Source of the DNA: Candidatus Brocadia sinica JPN1
GTDB lineage: Bacteria; Planctomycetota; Brocadiia; Brocadiales; Brocadiaceae
Length of the DNA stretch: 64,000 bases
Assembly (NCBI RefSeq): GCF_000949635.1
Contig: NZ_BAFN01000001.1
Span: forward strand, 3,655,052 to 3,719,051
Direction: 5' to 3'
Shown here: in pieces, positions 27,663 through 36,398 of the stretch
Position numbering within the stretch: the stretch's first letter is position 1
Layout of the letters: every line of letters begins with the position of its first letter
The notes under the pieces: generated by a model
What the model was told of the DNA's origin: nothing
Databases searched by the model: none
The model's input: the letters and a program-made list of their open reading frames with translations, nothing else
Made by a program: the position numbers and the translations under genes

Positions 27663-27866
27663 TTTATCTGAAGAAACGAAGAACTGGGGTGGGCGTAGTT
27701 ATCAGCTCACCCCGGTTTGGAAGGAACGTGGCTGTAAGGTTGATGAGCAAAAACCAATATTACGTAACGATAAAACGATTATTCATTTGACAGAAAATGT
27801 TTTATTTGTAATAATTATTTATTAAATAAAACGTAGTTTTGGGGCTTATGAACTCAATGTATATTT

Positions 27867-27901
27867 TAAAAGCCGCTACGATTCTTCGTTGCGGCTTTTT
27901 T
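27867..27901 (+). terminator. intrinsic terminator
   Basis: AAAAGCCGC ... GCGGCTTTTTT with a 15-nt loop region, about 200 bp after the exoprotein. It could work on both strands. Confidence 0.75.
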
Positions 27902-27978
27902 GTTTTGACAATCATTTTTGTAGTATTGTATAAAAACTTCTTTTTTGAGAAAGTTTTTAAACCCCTAAATCCCCTGAG

Positions 27979-28050
27979 GTAGGTCAACCGTCTCCGGTTG
28001 ACACATGTTAACATCATCATGACAAGCGGGGACGCTTGTCCTGCCGATAG
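27979..28050. repeat. paired-palindrome (BIME-like) element D, copy 1
   Basis: Two palindromes in tandem: GTCAACCGTCTCCGGTTGAC at 27983-28002 and GACAAGCGGGGACGCTTGTC at 28021-28040, flanked by GTAGG and CTGCCGATAG. An inverted copy is at 61983-62050. Confidence 0.85.
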
Positions 28051-28124
28051 AAGGGACTTGGTTGCGGCTGTGCCGCACCAGGGTATTGGTTGTATAATAT
28101 TTTGCAGTATATTTGAGGAGTGAT

Positions 28125-29987
28125 ATGACACAAATAGTGAGAGACGATGTACGGAATGTGGCGATTATTGCCCACGTTGATCATGGCAAGACCACCCTTG
28201 TGGATCAATTGCTGAAACAAAGCGGTACGTTCCGGTCTAATCAGCAGATTCAGAATGTAGAAAGGATTATGGACTCTAACGATCTGGAACGTGAGAGGGG
28301 TATTACGATCCTTGCCAAGAACACGGCTATCAACTATAAGGGCGTGAAGATTAATATTATTGATACACCGGGGCATGCCGATTTTGGTGGAGAAGTGGAA
28401 CGCGTCCTCAAGATGGCTGACGGTGTCTTGTTGCTGGTGGATGCGGCTGAAGGGACGATGCCCCAGACGCGGTTTGTACTCCGCAAGGCTTTGAGTTATA
28501 ACCTAAGACCCCTTGTGGTTATCAATAAGATTGATAGACCGGATGCCCGTTGCTCAGAAGTATTGAATGAGGTCTTTGATCTCTTTGTCGAGCTGAATGC
28601 AACTGACGAGCAGTTGGATTTTACCGTGATTTATGCCAGCGGACGGGAAGGCTTTGCAAAGCTGTCCCTTGAAGACGATAACAAAGACATCACCCCGCTG
28701 CTCGACACGATTTTGCACTACGTTCCAAAACCCAGCGGTGATCCGAATGCACCATTGCAAATGCAAGTAACATCGCTGGATTATAATGATTATGTAGGCC
28801 GAATTGGGATCGGTAAGGTGTTTAATGGCACAATTCATGCAGGCCAGCAAGTTACGCGGATTGACAAAAATAACAGGCATACGGTACACAGAGTAACTGA
28901 ATTATTTACCTTTACGGGATTAGGCAGGCAGGCCGTAAAATCGGCTCAGGCAGGGGATATCGTTGCTTTAACAGGGATAGAGGATATCGATATCAGCGAT
29001 ACCATTGCATCCATCGAGAACCCTCAGGCCATGCCAAAGATCAGTATCGATGAACCCACGCTTTCCATGATATTTTCCGTGAATAATTCGCCTTTCAGCG
29101 GCCAGGACGGGAAATATGTTACCAGCCGGAATCTGAGGGAAAGGCTTTACCGGGAACTTCGGTCAAATGTGGCCCTCAAGGTGGAAGACACAGAAACGCC
29201 TGACTCCTTTCGTATTTCGGGACGCGGGCTCTTGCATCTCTCTGTGTTAATTGAAAACATGCGTCGTGAAGGATATGAGCTGCAGGTCTCCAAACCCAAG
29301 GTGATTTTTAAGCAGATGGATGGGGAAAAAGCGGAACCTGTGGAATATGTTGTAATCGATGTGCCGAAAGAATATGAAGGTCAGGCGATTTCCATGTTGG
29401 GTGCCCGGAAAGGGGAAATGCTCAGCATGGATACCGATAAGGACATCACCCACTTTGAGTTTAAAGTGCCTTCCCGGGGTTTGATTGGCTTGAGGAACCG
29501 TCTCTTGAGCTCTACCCGTGGAGAAGCGGTGATGTACCATAATTTTTATGACTATGAACCATACAAGGGTGATATTGCCCATCGCATCCAGGGCGTGCTC
29601 ATTTCCATGGCCGCAGGTGAGGCGACTGCCTATGCCCTTGATGGATTACAGGACAGGGGTATAATGTTTGTAAACCCAGGCGATCGTGTGTATGAAGGGA
29701 TGATCGTGGGTGAACACTGTGAACAGAATGATATTACGGTGAATGTCATCAGGGCAAAAAAGGCCACGAATATTCGTTGTGCGACGGCCGAAAAAGGGAT
29801 CAAACTCCCTCCTCCCAGAGAATTTTCGCTGGAGATGGCCCTTGAATATATCGAAGACGATGAATTGGTGGAGATTACTCCAAAAACATTCCGATTGAGA
29901 AAGAAACTCCTTACCGAGAACGAACGGAGAATTACCCGCAGACAGCAAACCCTTGAATCTGTTGAGACATCCACAGAGAAGTCATAA
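28125..29987 (+). CDS. typA: ribosome-associated GTPase TypA/BipA
   Basis: 620 residues from the ATG at 28125, with GAGGAG 5-10 nt upstream (a TTG at 28113 is in frame but less likely). A translational GTPase of the EF-G/LepA class that acts on 70S ribosomes in stress or low-temperature conditions. G1 AHVDHGKTT, switch RGITI, G3 [10 protein letters not shown] and G4 NKIDRPDAR are intact. Domains II and V ([18 protein letters not shown]) and the TypA-specific C-terminal domain ([18 protein letters not shown]) follow. Full family length. Confidence 0.97.
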   Translation: MTQIVRDDVRNVAIIAHVDHGKTTLVDQLLKQSGTFRSNQQIQNVERIMDSNDLERERGITILAKNTAINYKGVKINIIDTPGHADFGGEVERVLKMADGVLLLVDAAEGTMPQTRFVLRKALSYNLRPLVVINKIDRPDARCSEVLNEVFDLFVELNATDEQLDFTVIYASGREGFAKLSLEDDNKDITPLLDTILHYVPKPSGDPNAPLQMQVTSLDYNDYVGRIGIGKVFNGTIHAGQQVTRIDKNNRHTVHRVTELFTFTGLGRQAVKSAQAGDIVALTGIEDIDISDTIASIENPQAMPKISIDEPTLSMIFSVNNSPFSGQDGKYVTSRNLRERLYRELRSNVALKVEDTETPDSFRISGRGLLHLSVLIENMRREGYELQVSKPKVIFKQMDGEKAEPVEYVVIDVPKEYEGQAISMLGARKGEMLSMDTDKDITHFEFKVPSRGLIGLRNRLLSSTRGEAVMYHNFYDYEPYKGDIAHRIQGVLISMAAGEATAYALDGLQDRGIMFVNPGDRVYEGMIVGEHCEQNDITVNVIRAKKATNIRCATAEKGIKLPPPREFSLEMALEYIEDDELVEITPKTFRLRKKLLTENERRITRRQQTLESVETSTEKS

Positions 29988-30066
29988 GTTGGTTCTTCGG
30001 AATTTCTCATAAGATTGAAATTCCTTGTATAAAACAAGTTTTGTCACTACAGGGAAAGAAAAAAAC

Positions 30067-30097
30067 AAAAAAGCAGGCTTTAGGAGCCTGCTTTTTT
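30067..30097. terminator. bidirectional terminator between typA and hup
   Basis: AAAAAGCAGGCT TTAGG AGCCTGCTTTTTT: an A-run before and a T-run after an 8-bp GC-rich stem, serving the two convergent genes. Confidence 0.9.
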
Positions 30098-30121
30098 GTT
30101 GTATATCCAATGGGGAATGAT

Positions 30122-30397
30122 TTATTTATTGACGACGTTTTTGAAATCCTGTCCTGCAGTAAATTTTACCGTTTTGCTGGCCTTGATGTTTATCACGGCG
30201 CCCGTCTGCGGATTACGCCCTTTCCGTGCCTTTCTGGTCCTTACTGAAAAGGTTCCAAAGCCAATTAAGCGAACCTCCTTGGTCTTCTTAACACCATTTT
30301 TTATGCCATTTAGCACGGCATTTACAGCCATTTCCCCGCAAGCTTTTGACAATTCGCACTCTTTTGCCACAATTTCAACCAATTCCTGTTTATTCAT
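30122..30397 (-). CDS. hup: HU-family nucleoid protein
   Basis: 91 residues from the ATG at 30397 (MNKQELV), chosen because AAAGGAGG lies about 8 nt upstream. A longer frame from 30415 would include the ribosome site. It binds and bends DNA as a dimer. Family features: FGTFSVRTRKARKGRNPQTG (the DNA-binding arm) and the C-terminal VKFTAGQDFKN. Convergent with typA. Confidence 0.95.
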   Translation of the reverse strand: MNKQELVEIVAKECELSKACGEMAVNAVLNGIKNGVKKTKEVRLIGFGTFSVRTRKARKGRNPQTGAVINIKASKTVKFTAGQDFKNVVNK

Positions 30398-30451
30398 CCA
30401 ACAACCTCCTTTCAAAAAAATGGTTTAATAAAGGGTGTTAAATTCGGAGCT

Positions 30452-30480
30452 AGAATACATTAAATGGGCTGCTGAATCAA
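30452..30480 (-). promoter_or_regulatory. hup promoter
   Basis: On the minus strand TTGATT, 17-nt spacer, TATTCT, about 55 nt before the hup start. Confidence 0.55.
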
Positions 30481-30626
30481 GTATTTTCTGGATTTTTTTG
30501 AAAATAATATCTCTCCGATGAAATGCGGGTGTGTCTTTAAAAAAACCCATTGAAAATCTTATACAACCTGGGATTCCTGCAAATCCAGGCAAACAAAGCC
30601 ATGTGCTTTCAATGGTGTAATTCCTA

Positions 30627-31200
30627 TCAATATTTTTTCAGTTTGGTAAACTTTGAGCCTTCAAGCGTTAGGTTGTACATGAGCCCTTTCTGGCCGAAAA
30701 CGAACCCGACAATGGGCTCCTTGATTTTCGTTGTGTCGATGGAGGCAGCTGCCCCAAGATTCACCAGGGCTACTGACCCGTCAACTCCTGCCTTCCAGCC
30801 GGAGCTTTCACGGAACTTTGTAATGGCCTCGTCTTGCATAAAGGCGAGGATGATGTCTTTCTTTTGGCCCCTGATTTGGAAGCCGTATGAGGCGGCCGCT
30901 GCGCTGTAGTAATCAGCGGTCTTTCCATCAATTCTCATCGCTCCCTCGCCGTATTTCGCCGCCAATGACAAATCCCCCTTTGATGACTCCTGGTAATACA
31001 AGTACACCCTTTGCGCTCTTAAGAAATTCCTCTGCACCCTTTACTTCCTTACGGAAGCGGTCCAGGGAAGTATCAACACTCACATCGATCTCCTTAGCCG
31101 TTTTAGCATAGGAGGCGTTGCCCAAAAGAAATCCTAAGATGGCTGTAATACATACGGTTAACGCAAAGGCCATTATAAAACGTGATTTCATATTTTGCAT
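30627..31200 (-). pseudogene. SYLF (Ysc84-like) lipid-binding protein, frameshifted
   Basis: The first frame (31200-30928) has a signal peptide (FALTVCITAILGFLLGNASYA) and SAKGVLVLPGVIKGGFVIGGE. The second frame (to 30627) continues KYGEGAMRIDGKTADYYSA, DEAITKFRESSGWKAG and FGQKGLMYNLTLEGSKFT. Joined, they make one normal SYLF domain. The break lies at GGCGGCGAAATACGG: removing one A of the GAAA run restores IGGEYGEGA. A single-base insertion in a short homopolymer could be a genuine mutation or a sequencing error. GAAAGGAG is 8 nt before the first ATG. Confidence 0.85.
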
Positions 31201-31505
31201 ATTTTTGACTCCTTTCTTATAGTAACTGAAAGAAATTGAGTGGGGTGGACTTCGTCATGAGCGCTCAGTTGAACGATTAAGGTGCTGGTTTTTGCGCCGA
31301 ATCTACCTACAACTTTACTACCCGAAATATCTTAGCCACGACTAAATTTATGTTATTTTTCATTACAAAATCAATAATTAAGTATGGTGTCCTCAAAATT
31401 CTTGGAGCAACCCGTCCCCTTTGGGGTGCCAGTGCGCTAGTGTGTCCATGTTATCTGCACTCAGGATGAACTCAAGGTTATCATACCTTTGCAGTAAAAT
31501 ATTCC
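31201..31505. other. spacer, nothing recognised
   Basis: No gene, RNA or repeat is evident apart from a short CCCC/GGGG hairpin near 31410-31425. Confidence 0.4.
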
Positions 31506-31736
31506 TTATCGGATATTGATGTTGGTTGTGCCGGCCCGAGACCAACCGAGGGCATGATTTGCATTGAAAAATTCTTCAACATGCCAGCGACTTGGGTAAT
31601 GAAGGGTCAGATCATCTACTTCTTGACGGTCTGCAGTCGAGAGAAATGCTTTATATTGATATTGATCGGGTTTTTCTCCGCAGCGTTGGGTAATTTGGTA
31701 CAAGGGCAACTGAAGATTACCATTTCCTGGGGACAA
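31506..31736 (-). pseudogene. transposase C-terminal fragment
   Basis: 76 codons containing YPSRWHVEEFFNANHALGWS and RAGTTNINIR, the typical C-terminal region of IS4-like DDE transposases around the catalytic Glu (WHVEEFF). The N-terminal catalytic part is missing, and the frame stops right after NINIR where the family continues. A remnant only. Confidence 0.7.
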
Positions 31737-31912
31737 TTACAGAAATTAGTCGATGAAGAAAATTAAATATACCGCCATATTTAATTAGACTCTGGCTGTG
31801 AGAACAAGTTGATGTGTTACTTTATTACCATGGGTAGATAATTGGCTGGGGGTATGATGTCAAATTAATACCGCCCAGAAAATCCCTGCCCTGGAGGAGA
31901 ATGTAGTACACA

Positions 31913-31942
31913 GCCTTTCATTGAACCTATAAGGAATTGAAA
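31913..31942. repeat. solitary CRISPR-repeat-like 30-mer
   Basis: The segment ends with CCTATAAGGAATTGAAAC, the 3' end typical of type I-B/III repeats (GTTTCAATTCCTTATAGG in reverse). Only one copy exists and no cas gene or second repeat is in the window, so it may be chance or a relic. Confidence 0.3.
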
Positions 31943-31974
31943 CAAGGGGGAGAAATGTCCCCCGCTGGCTGGGG

Positions 31975-32256
31975 GTGCAGGGGGTGGAGCATTTTGCCGA
32001 AAACCCGAAATCGAAATGTTCGCATTGTTTTGCCGAAGAGAAGCCCGATACAGTCGATAATCTTATGGAAAATGCAATGAATCAGGTCAATCTCGATCCA
32101 TATATAGAGCAAGTTAAAAATCTGGTCAATCAGGTTGATATTCTAGAAGAATTGCGGGATAAACTGTTAGATATCTATGGCGGCATTGATCCTGTTGAGC
32201 TTGGCAGTCTCATGCAAAAGGCATTTACCGTAGCGGGTCTTGCAGGCAGGTATGCA
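31975..32256 (+). pseudogene. Mu-like portal protein (DUF935/gp29) C-terminal fragment
   Basis: The frame reads HCFAEEKPDTVDNLMENAM, then VDILEELRDKLLDIYGG and LMQKAFTVAGLAGRYAV. This helical segment ending in LAGR is like the C-terminus of DUF935 portal proteins of Mu-like phages. The N-terminal portion is absent. The frame is cut at a family A palindrome (32257), beyond which a different head gene begins in another frame. Confidence 0.6.
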
Positions 32257-32284
32257 GTAGGGACACGGAGCACCGTGTCCCTAC
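32257..32284. repeat. family A palindrome, copy 3 (at a deletion junction)
   Basis: 28 bp, GTAGGGACACGG / CCGTGTCCCTAC around AGCA. Twelve base pairs are perfectly inverted. It lies exactly between the portal fragment and the MuF fragment, which are in different frames. Confidence 0.85.
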
Positions 32285-33307
32285 AATCTTTCGAAAGACA
32301 TTTGATGAAACCGTAGCAAGGAATGGCTGGAGCTACAAAGGAGAACGCGGCTGGCGAACAGGAGTAATTTTCAACACGAATATGCGCGTTGCCTATGCGG
32401 CAGGGAATTATCAACAGATGATGGCCGTCGGGGGTGAAAGGCCCTACTGGCGGTATGTCGGCGGACTATCGGAAACGCCAAGGCCTTTGCACTTGAAGTG
32501 GAGCGGTACGGTATTGCCTGCCGATGACCCTTGGTGGAATACTCATTATCCTCCCAACGATTGGGGTTGCAAATGTGAAGTAGTAAGCCAAACGCAAGAA
32601 GAGATTGATAGCCTGAGAAAGGAAGGGATGAAGATATCTACTGAGCGGCCAGATGACGGCGCCTATCAATGGGCGGATAAAAATGGCAATACCCATACAA
32701 TCCCTAATGGCATAGGCCCCGGCTGGGCATATAATCCCGGCAAGACCGCGTGGGGTGAAACATTGTCAGAAGATGTAATGGACACGTGGAGGACACAGGG
32801 TGCAAAGGCATGGGAAAGACTTACCCCTGGGGATTGGGAATCGTATGGTAGTCCTGAAAAAGTTCCCCTTCATGCGCCAGTGGCCTCTCTGGATTATACA
32901 ATATCAAAAACGATAGAAGGTATGGAATTGGCTACTGAAAAGATATTAGGATGCCCGGAAAAGGTCTTTTCCTTTCAGTCTGGCGAATTCAGGTATGACA
33001 CCCTGGTTAATGCAAAGACGTTAGCTCGTCACATCGATCCGAACGTGCTCCGTATATCCCATTCATTACAGAAACAATGACTGACCCATACGAAGTATGG
33101 CTCTCGTTTGAGCGACACAAAGGGACAGATCAGGTAGTATTAAGACAGAGGATTATTAAGGCAATTCAAACGGGAAAAAAGGAAGGAATCTTAATTGTGG
33201 CGAATGTCATTAAAGGCTTTATGGAGTCATGGACATTTGTCCCAATTGAAGAATTGGGTTATTTGGATAAGCAGCGGGTAGGAAAACTGATATGGAAAAA
33301 AAATTAA
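32285..33307 (+). pseudogene. Mu gpF/MuF head morphogenesis protein with C-terminal PBECR-like domain (truncated, frameshifted)
   Basis: From 32285 one frame reads IFRKTFDETVARNGWSYKG, ERGWRTGVIFNTNMRVAYA, and NDWGCKCEV, the second half of phage MuF minor head proteins. It ends at 33080 (LARHIDPN...). Another frame continues PYIPFITETMTDPYEVWLS, then FERHKGTDQVVLRQRI and QRVGKLIWKKN to 33307, the PBECR nuclease-like tail usual in such proteins. So the first half is deleted and one frameshift lies near 33040. A dead prophage remnant. Confidence 0.8.
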
Positions 33308-33478
33308 TAGGACCTCTCCCCTCCACAGCAGGGGTGGCGTCAGATAATGGCTGTAGGGACTGTGGCCCAACCATTACCCCTTAACAGAGTTAACAGCTTT
33401 TTTTAATTCCAGGGACACATTGAGGACGGTTTTTGAGGGTGTCAAAAGTCATAAATGCTTTTATACAAAGAGTTAAAA

Positions 33479-33553
<75 letters not shown>

Positions 33554-33857
33554 ATAGAAATGAGTATAGTTTGCCACAGACGGCGCTGATGGCAAAGAGA
33601 AATTTTAAAGAACAACAAATTAACGATTTTCGGTTCAGCTTTAAATTAGAAATCGCAAGCTGAAAATCACAAGTTCATCTGTTTTCTCTGTGTTCCTTGC
33701 GCCCTTTGCGGTGAATTAAGTTTCCATTATATATCCCATATTCCAAATTGCAAACCAATTCTTCGTGTGAAAGTTTAGCTGAATTACAGCTATTTACTGT
33801 TAAAATTCCCTTTGGGGTTGACATACAGAAAGACCTCTGCTAATCTAATTCACACAT
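33554..33857. other. spacer with a dispersed CTCTGTGTTCC..GCGGTGAA motif and a promoter
   Basis: CTGTGTTCCTTGCGCCCTTT then GCGGTGAA at 33688-33716 resembles TCTGGGTTCTCCGCGACCTC then AGCGGTGAAC at 48244-48273. The promoter at 33818 is listed separately. Confidence 0.4.
33818..33846 (+). promoter_or_regulatory. strong sigma-70 promoter
   Basis: TTGACA, 17-nt spacer, TAATCT. The expected start point (about 33853) is only some five nucleotides before the ATG at 33858. Confidence 0.65.
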
Positions 33858-34619
33858 ATGATATATTTTTCACTAGCGATTGGTCTTATCATGGTTGTTT
33901 TTCTTAGTTTTGCTATTTGTGGATTGTGGACAAAGTATGCAAATCTCAAGACGGTTAAGGGATTTCTCTTCCCTGGCACAATCGTACACGAACTCAGCCA
34001 TGCGTTTCTATGTCTCATCACAGGGACAACGATTAAAGAACTGAATCTGTTTACATCCAATAACACGGGGATTAAATACGACAAGCCAAAGGTTCCTTTT
34101 CTCTTTGACTTCGCCATTGCTTCAGCGCCGATTTTTGGTTGTGCGTTTTTCATCTTTTTTATATCAAAGATACTCTCCAACCCGATCAATCTCAATAGCA
34201 CATTTCCCCAGGAAATTCACTTTACGGTCAAGGGATTTTTCGACCTGATACGACATTTGCTTGATACCGTATGGGTTACTTTTAACACCTTTAGGGATCA
34301 CCTCCATCTAAAAAATATACGCCACATCTTCTTCGTATTGACCATTATTATTTTTACGGTTTCCATGGCGCCTCACAAGCAGGATATCAAACATCTTGTC
34401 CTTGGATTTGGTATTCTTTCATTGATTTTTTTCTTTCTTGAAAAAGTTGATATACGGTTATTAAAATACCATGGATGGGATTTTTTTATAAAGAAATTAT
34501 GGGGGATTACTACCCTTTCGATCTCTGTACTTGCAACCCTGCTTTTTTTTACTTTAACGATAATGGGTTTTATCAAAGGATACAGGTTGACATTTGGGCA
34601 CAAAGGTTCGAGTAAATAA
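33858..34619 (+). CDS. membrane protein with HELSH metalloprotease-like motif (M50-like)
   Basis: 253 residues with about five or six hydrophobic helices. PGTIVHELSHAFLCLITG (about residues 43-60) places an HExxH zinc-site motif at the start of a membrane-adjacent helix, as in site-2-type M50 peptidases and their inactive relatives. The second M50 signature (a D in an NxxPxxPxDG motif) is not visible, so activity is uncertain. No ribosome-binding sequence precedes the ATG and the promoter is almost on top of it, suggesting a leaderless mRNA. It overlaps ogt by 26 bp. Confidence 0.7.
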   Translation: MIYFSLAIGLIMVVFLSFAICGLWTKYANLKTVKGFLFPGTIVHELSHAFLCLITGTTIKELNLFTSNNTGIKYDKPKVPFLFDFAIASAPIFGCAFFIFFISKILSNPINLNSTFPQEIHFTVKGFFDLIRHLLDTVWVTFNTFRDHLHLKNIRHIFFVLTIIIFTVSMAPHKQDIKHLVLGFGILSLIFFFLEKVDIRLLKYHGWDFFIKKLWGITTLSISVLATLLFFTLTIMGFIKGYRLTFGHKGSSK

Positions 34620-35151
34620 TCCAGAAATAATTTATTTTGGCAGTTTTTTTACGGCAATAGGCCACGTGTATATTGCAAAAAACGCAAGAGGGGTTTGCCG
34701 GATTTCATTTCCCCACACCACTGAAGAAAATTTTCTCGATTCATTTTTGAAAGGCACATTGGTAAAAATCCAGAAAAACGATTCGCTTCTGAAAGCCGAA
34801 ATAGATATTTTAAAAGAATATTTTAAAGGTAAACGGGTAAATTTCAATTTTCCTTTGGACTTAAGCGAAGGTACAGCATTCCAACAAAAGGTGTGGAGAA
34901 AATTACGGGAAATACCTTATGGAGAACGCCGGTCATATAAATGGGTTGCAGAACAGATTGGACATCCTCTGGCCGCAAGGGCCGTTGGTCTAGCAAACAA
35001 TAAAAACCCTTTTCCCCCTGTTGTTCCCTGCCATAGGGTTGTCGGTTCAGATGGTTCGTTAACTGGGTATGCCTTCGGGATCCATATCAAAAAATATTTG
35101 TTAGAGATGGAATGTAAGGCTGTTTATGACAGTGGTTTTTGCAAACAGTGA
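34594..35151 (+). CDS. ogt: methylated-DNA--protein-cysteine methyltransferase
   Basis: 185 residues. Removes alkyl groups from O6-alkylguanine (and O4-alkylthymine) to its own Cys. Active site VVPCHRVVG with helix-turn-helix recognition segment ARAVGLANNKNPFP, preceded by FQQKVWRKLREIPYGERRSY. The start is a TTG at 34594 inside the previous gene; no ATG is near, so the N-terminus is approximate. This is the last chromosomal gene left of the integrated element. Confidence 0.92.
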   Translation: MGTKVRVNNPEIIYFGSFFTAIGHVYIAKNARGVCRISFPHTTEENFLDSFLKGTLVKIQKNDSLLKAEIDILKEYFKGKRVNFNFPLDLSEGTAFQQKVWRKLREIPYGERRSYKWVAEQIGHPLAARAVGLANNKNPFPPVVPCHRVVGSDGSLTGYAFGIHIKKYLLEMECKAVYDSGFCKQ

Positions 35152-35219
35152 GTGTTCTGTAATCAGGGTTGAAAGAAATTGCGGGGGGAGAAGATTGTTA
35201 GCTTTACGGCTTATCCACA

Positions 35220-35238
35220 GAAATACCGGGATAGTGTT
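35220..35238. other. attachment site, left (att core)
   Basis: GAAATACCGGGATAGTGTT. Read on the minus strand it is followed by codons GTG GAT AAG CCG TAA, which would complete speE as ...HYPGISVDKP before integration. Confidence 0.85.
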
Positions 35239-35374
35239 TTCTCTGGCTTTTTGATGTGTTTTACTGTATTTTGCTTACTTTAGCTATTCTTTGTTTTTCC
35301 CGGCAAATTCAAGGGTTCCCAAGACTTTTTATCTTTGGTTTGTTTTGACCTGTTTTGATAGGCTTTTATCAATA

Positions 35375-35392
35375 GGTACGGTCAAAAGTACG
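35375..35392. promoter_or_regulatory. candidate arm-type integrase sites (left)
   Basis: GGTACG and AGTACG starting 12 nt apart, about 140 bp inside the left att core. The right end has the same pair at 44527-44543. Confidence 0.45.
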
Positions 35393-35422
35393 GCTATTTT
35401 TTTATAGCAGAGAGGGCATAAT

Positions 35423-35695
35423 ATGCGCATAATCATCGCAATCGAATGCAAAGGTGACGAACCAGAAACAGAGCTTTCCCGTGTGCTGAATGAAGTTGCG
35501 GAGAAGATATCCGGGGAAGATTTAACACCAGGGGAATACCTGTTAAAAGAGGACAACGGAGACGTAACCGGCAAGATGTTCATTGAGGATACCGAGGGAT
35601 TCCTGACGGATGAGGGTTATAAGGCACTTGCAAATACAATAAAAAAGCAGAGACAGCATTACGCATCAGAATTGCCTATCTCAGACGAATTATAA
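35423..35695 (+). CDS. hypothetical satellite protein
   Basis: 90 residues, acidic, no Cys beyond one, predicted mixed alpha/beta: MRIIIAIECKGDEPETELSR, then GEYLLKEDNGDVTGKMFIED. No family recognised. It is the first gene of the element, alone before a terminator at 35734. Confidence 0.7.
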   Translation: MRIIIAIECKGDEPETELSRVLNEVAEKISGEDLTPGEYLLKEDNGDVTGKMFIEDTEGFLTDEGYKALANTIKKQRQHYASELPISDEL

Positions 35696-35733
35696 CGGCC
35701 TGCCATAAAAGTAAATCAGATATCAAGGCATTT

Positions 35734-35777
35734 AAGGGCTGGATTATCGCATAACAAGCGGTATTCCAGCCTTTTTT
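35734..35777 (+). terminator. intrinsic terminator
   Basis: AAGGGCTGGA ... TCCAGCC then TTTTTT, 40 bp after the stop of the preceding gene. Confidence 0.85.
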
Positions 35778-35906
35778 GTTTGAATATTCCCAAGTATTTC
35801 CGCAACAAAATTCCACACAAACGAAATTTACAAAAACACCACATATCCGCTAAGCCAGTAAATACAGGGGTTTCAAGGCATTTCAAGTTTTGTTTACAAC
35901 AACGGA

Positions 35907-35934
35907 TTGACATTTTAAAACAACATGATAATCT
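35907..35934 (+). promoter_or_regulatory. candidate promoter of the replication operon
   Basis: TTGACA, 16-nt spacer, TAATCT. It lies 260 nt before the RHH gene; the leader contains no other gene. Confidence 0.6.
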
Positions 35935-36190
35935 GTTAATTATTGTAATATCTGTGTTGGCGGATCACAGTATAATAAATGGACGCTTTCTTTTTTGGGA
36001 GGAAAATATCTTCAAAATACGATAACGAAATTTTTTAAAATAAAAATTCGATTAACACAGATTTCTTTTGAAAGGGGCGATCTGTGAGAATGAAAATTTT
36101 GTGCCGGGAATAACCCCCGCTGCATCTTTTTCCTTCTTGCAGACTGCCCTTTTTTATTTCTATAACCCACATTTTACTGGAGGTAAAAAC

Positions 36191-36382
36191 ATGAAAACAT
36201 ATCGGCATTTAAACTTCTTAATTGATGGCAATACTTATGATGCTTTGAGGAGACAAAGCAGGAAGCTTGACATGTCCATAAGCCGAATCGCAAGGGAGGC
36301 GATTGCGTCTTTCTTGGAAAACGGGAGATGTTCAAAGTCTTCGAAAGGGCTGGCATTGGGCGGTGAAAACTCTAAGGAGTAG
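36191..36382 (+). CDS. ribbon-helix-helix (CopG/Arc-type) regulator
   Basis: 63 residues from the ATG at 36191, with TGGAGG about 10 nt upstream; an in-frame upstream extension lacks such a site. A short beta strand (HLNFLIDGNTYDALRRQS) and two helices (MSISRIAREAIASFLEN) form the RHH DNA-binding fold, expected to act as a dimer. It precedes the primase by 16 bp and probably represses the replication operon. Lys/Ser-rich C-terminal tail. Confidence 0.75.
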   Translation: MKTYRHLNFLIDGNTYDALRRQSRKLDMSISRIAREAIASFLENGRCSKSSKGLALGGENSKE

Positions 36383-36398
36383 TGCCGGAGGGCGATAA

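Noticed and set aside
30550-30909. Plus-strand open frame opposite the SYLF gene
   Set aside because: It is the antisense of a recognisable domain and has no own features.
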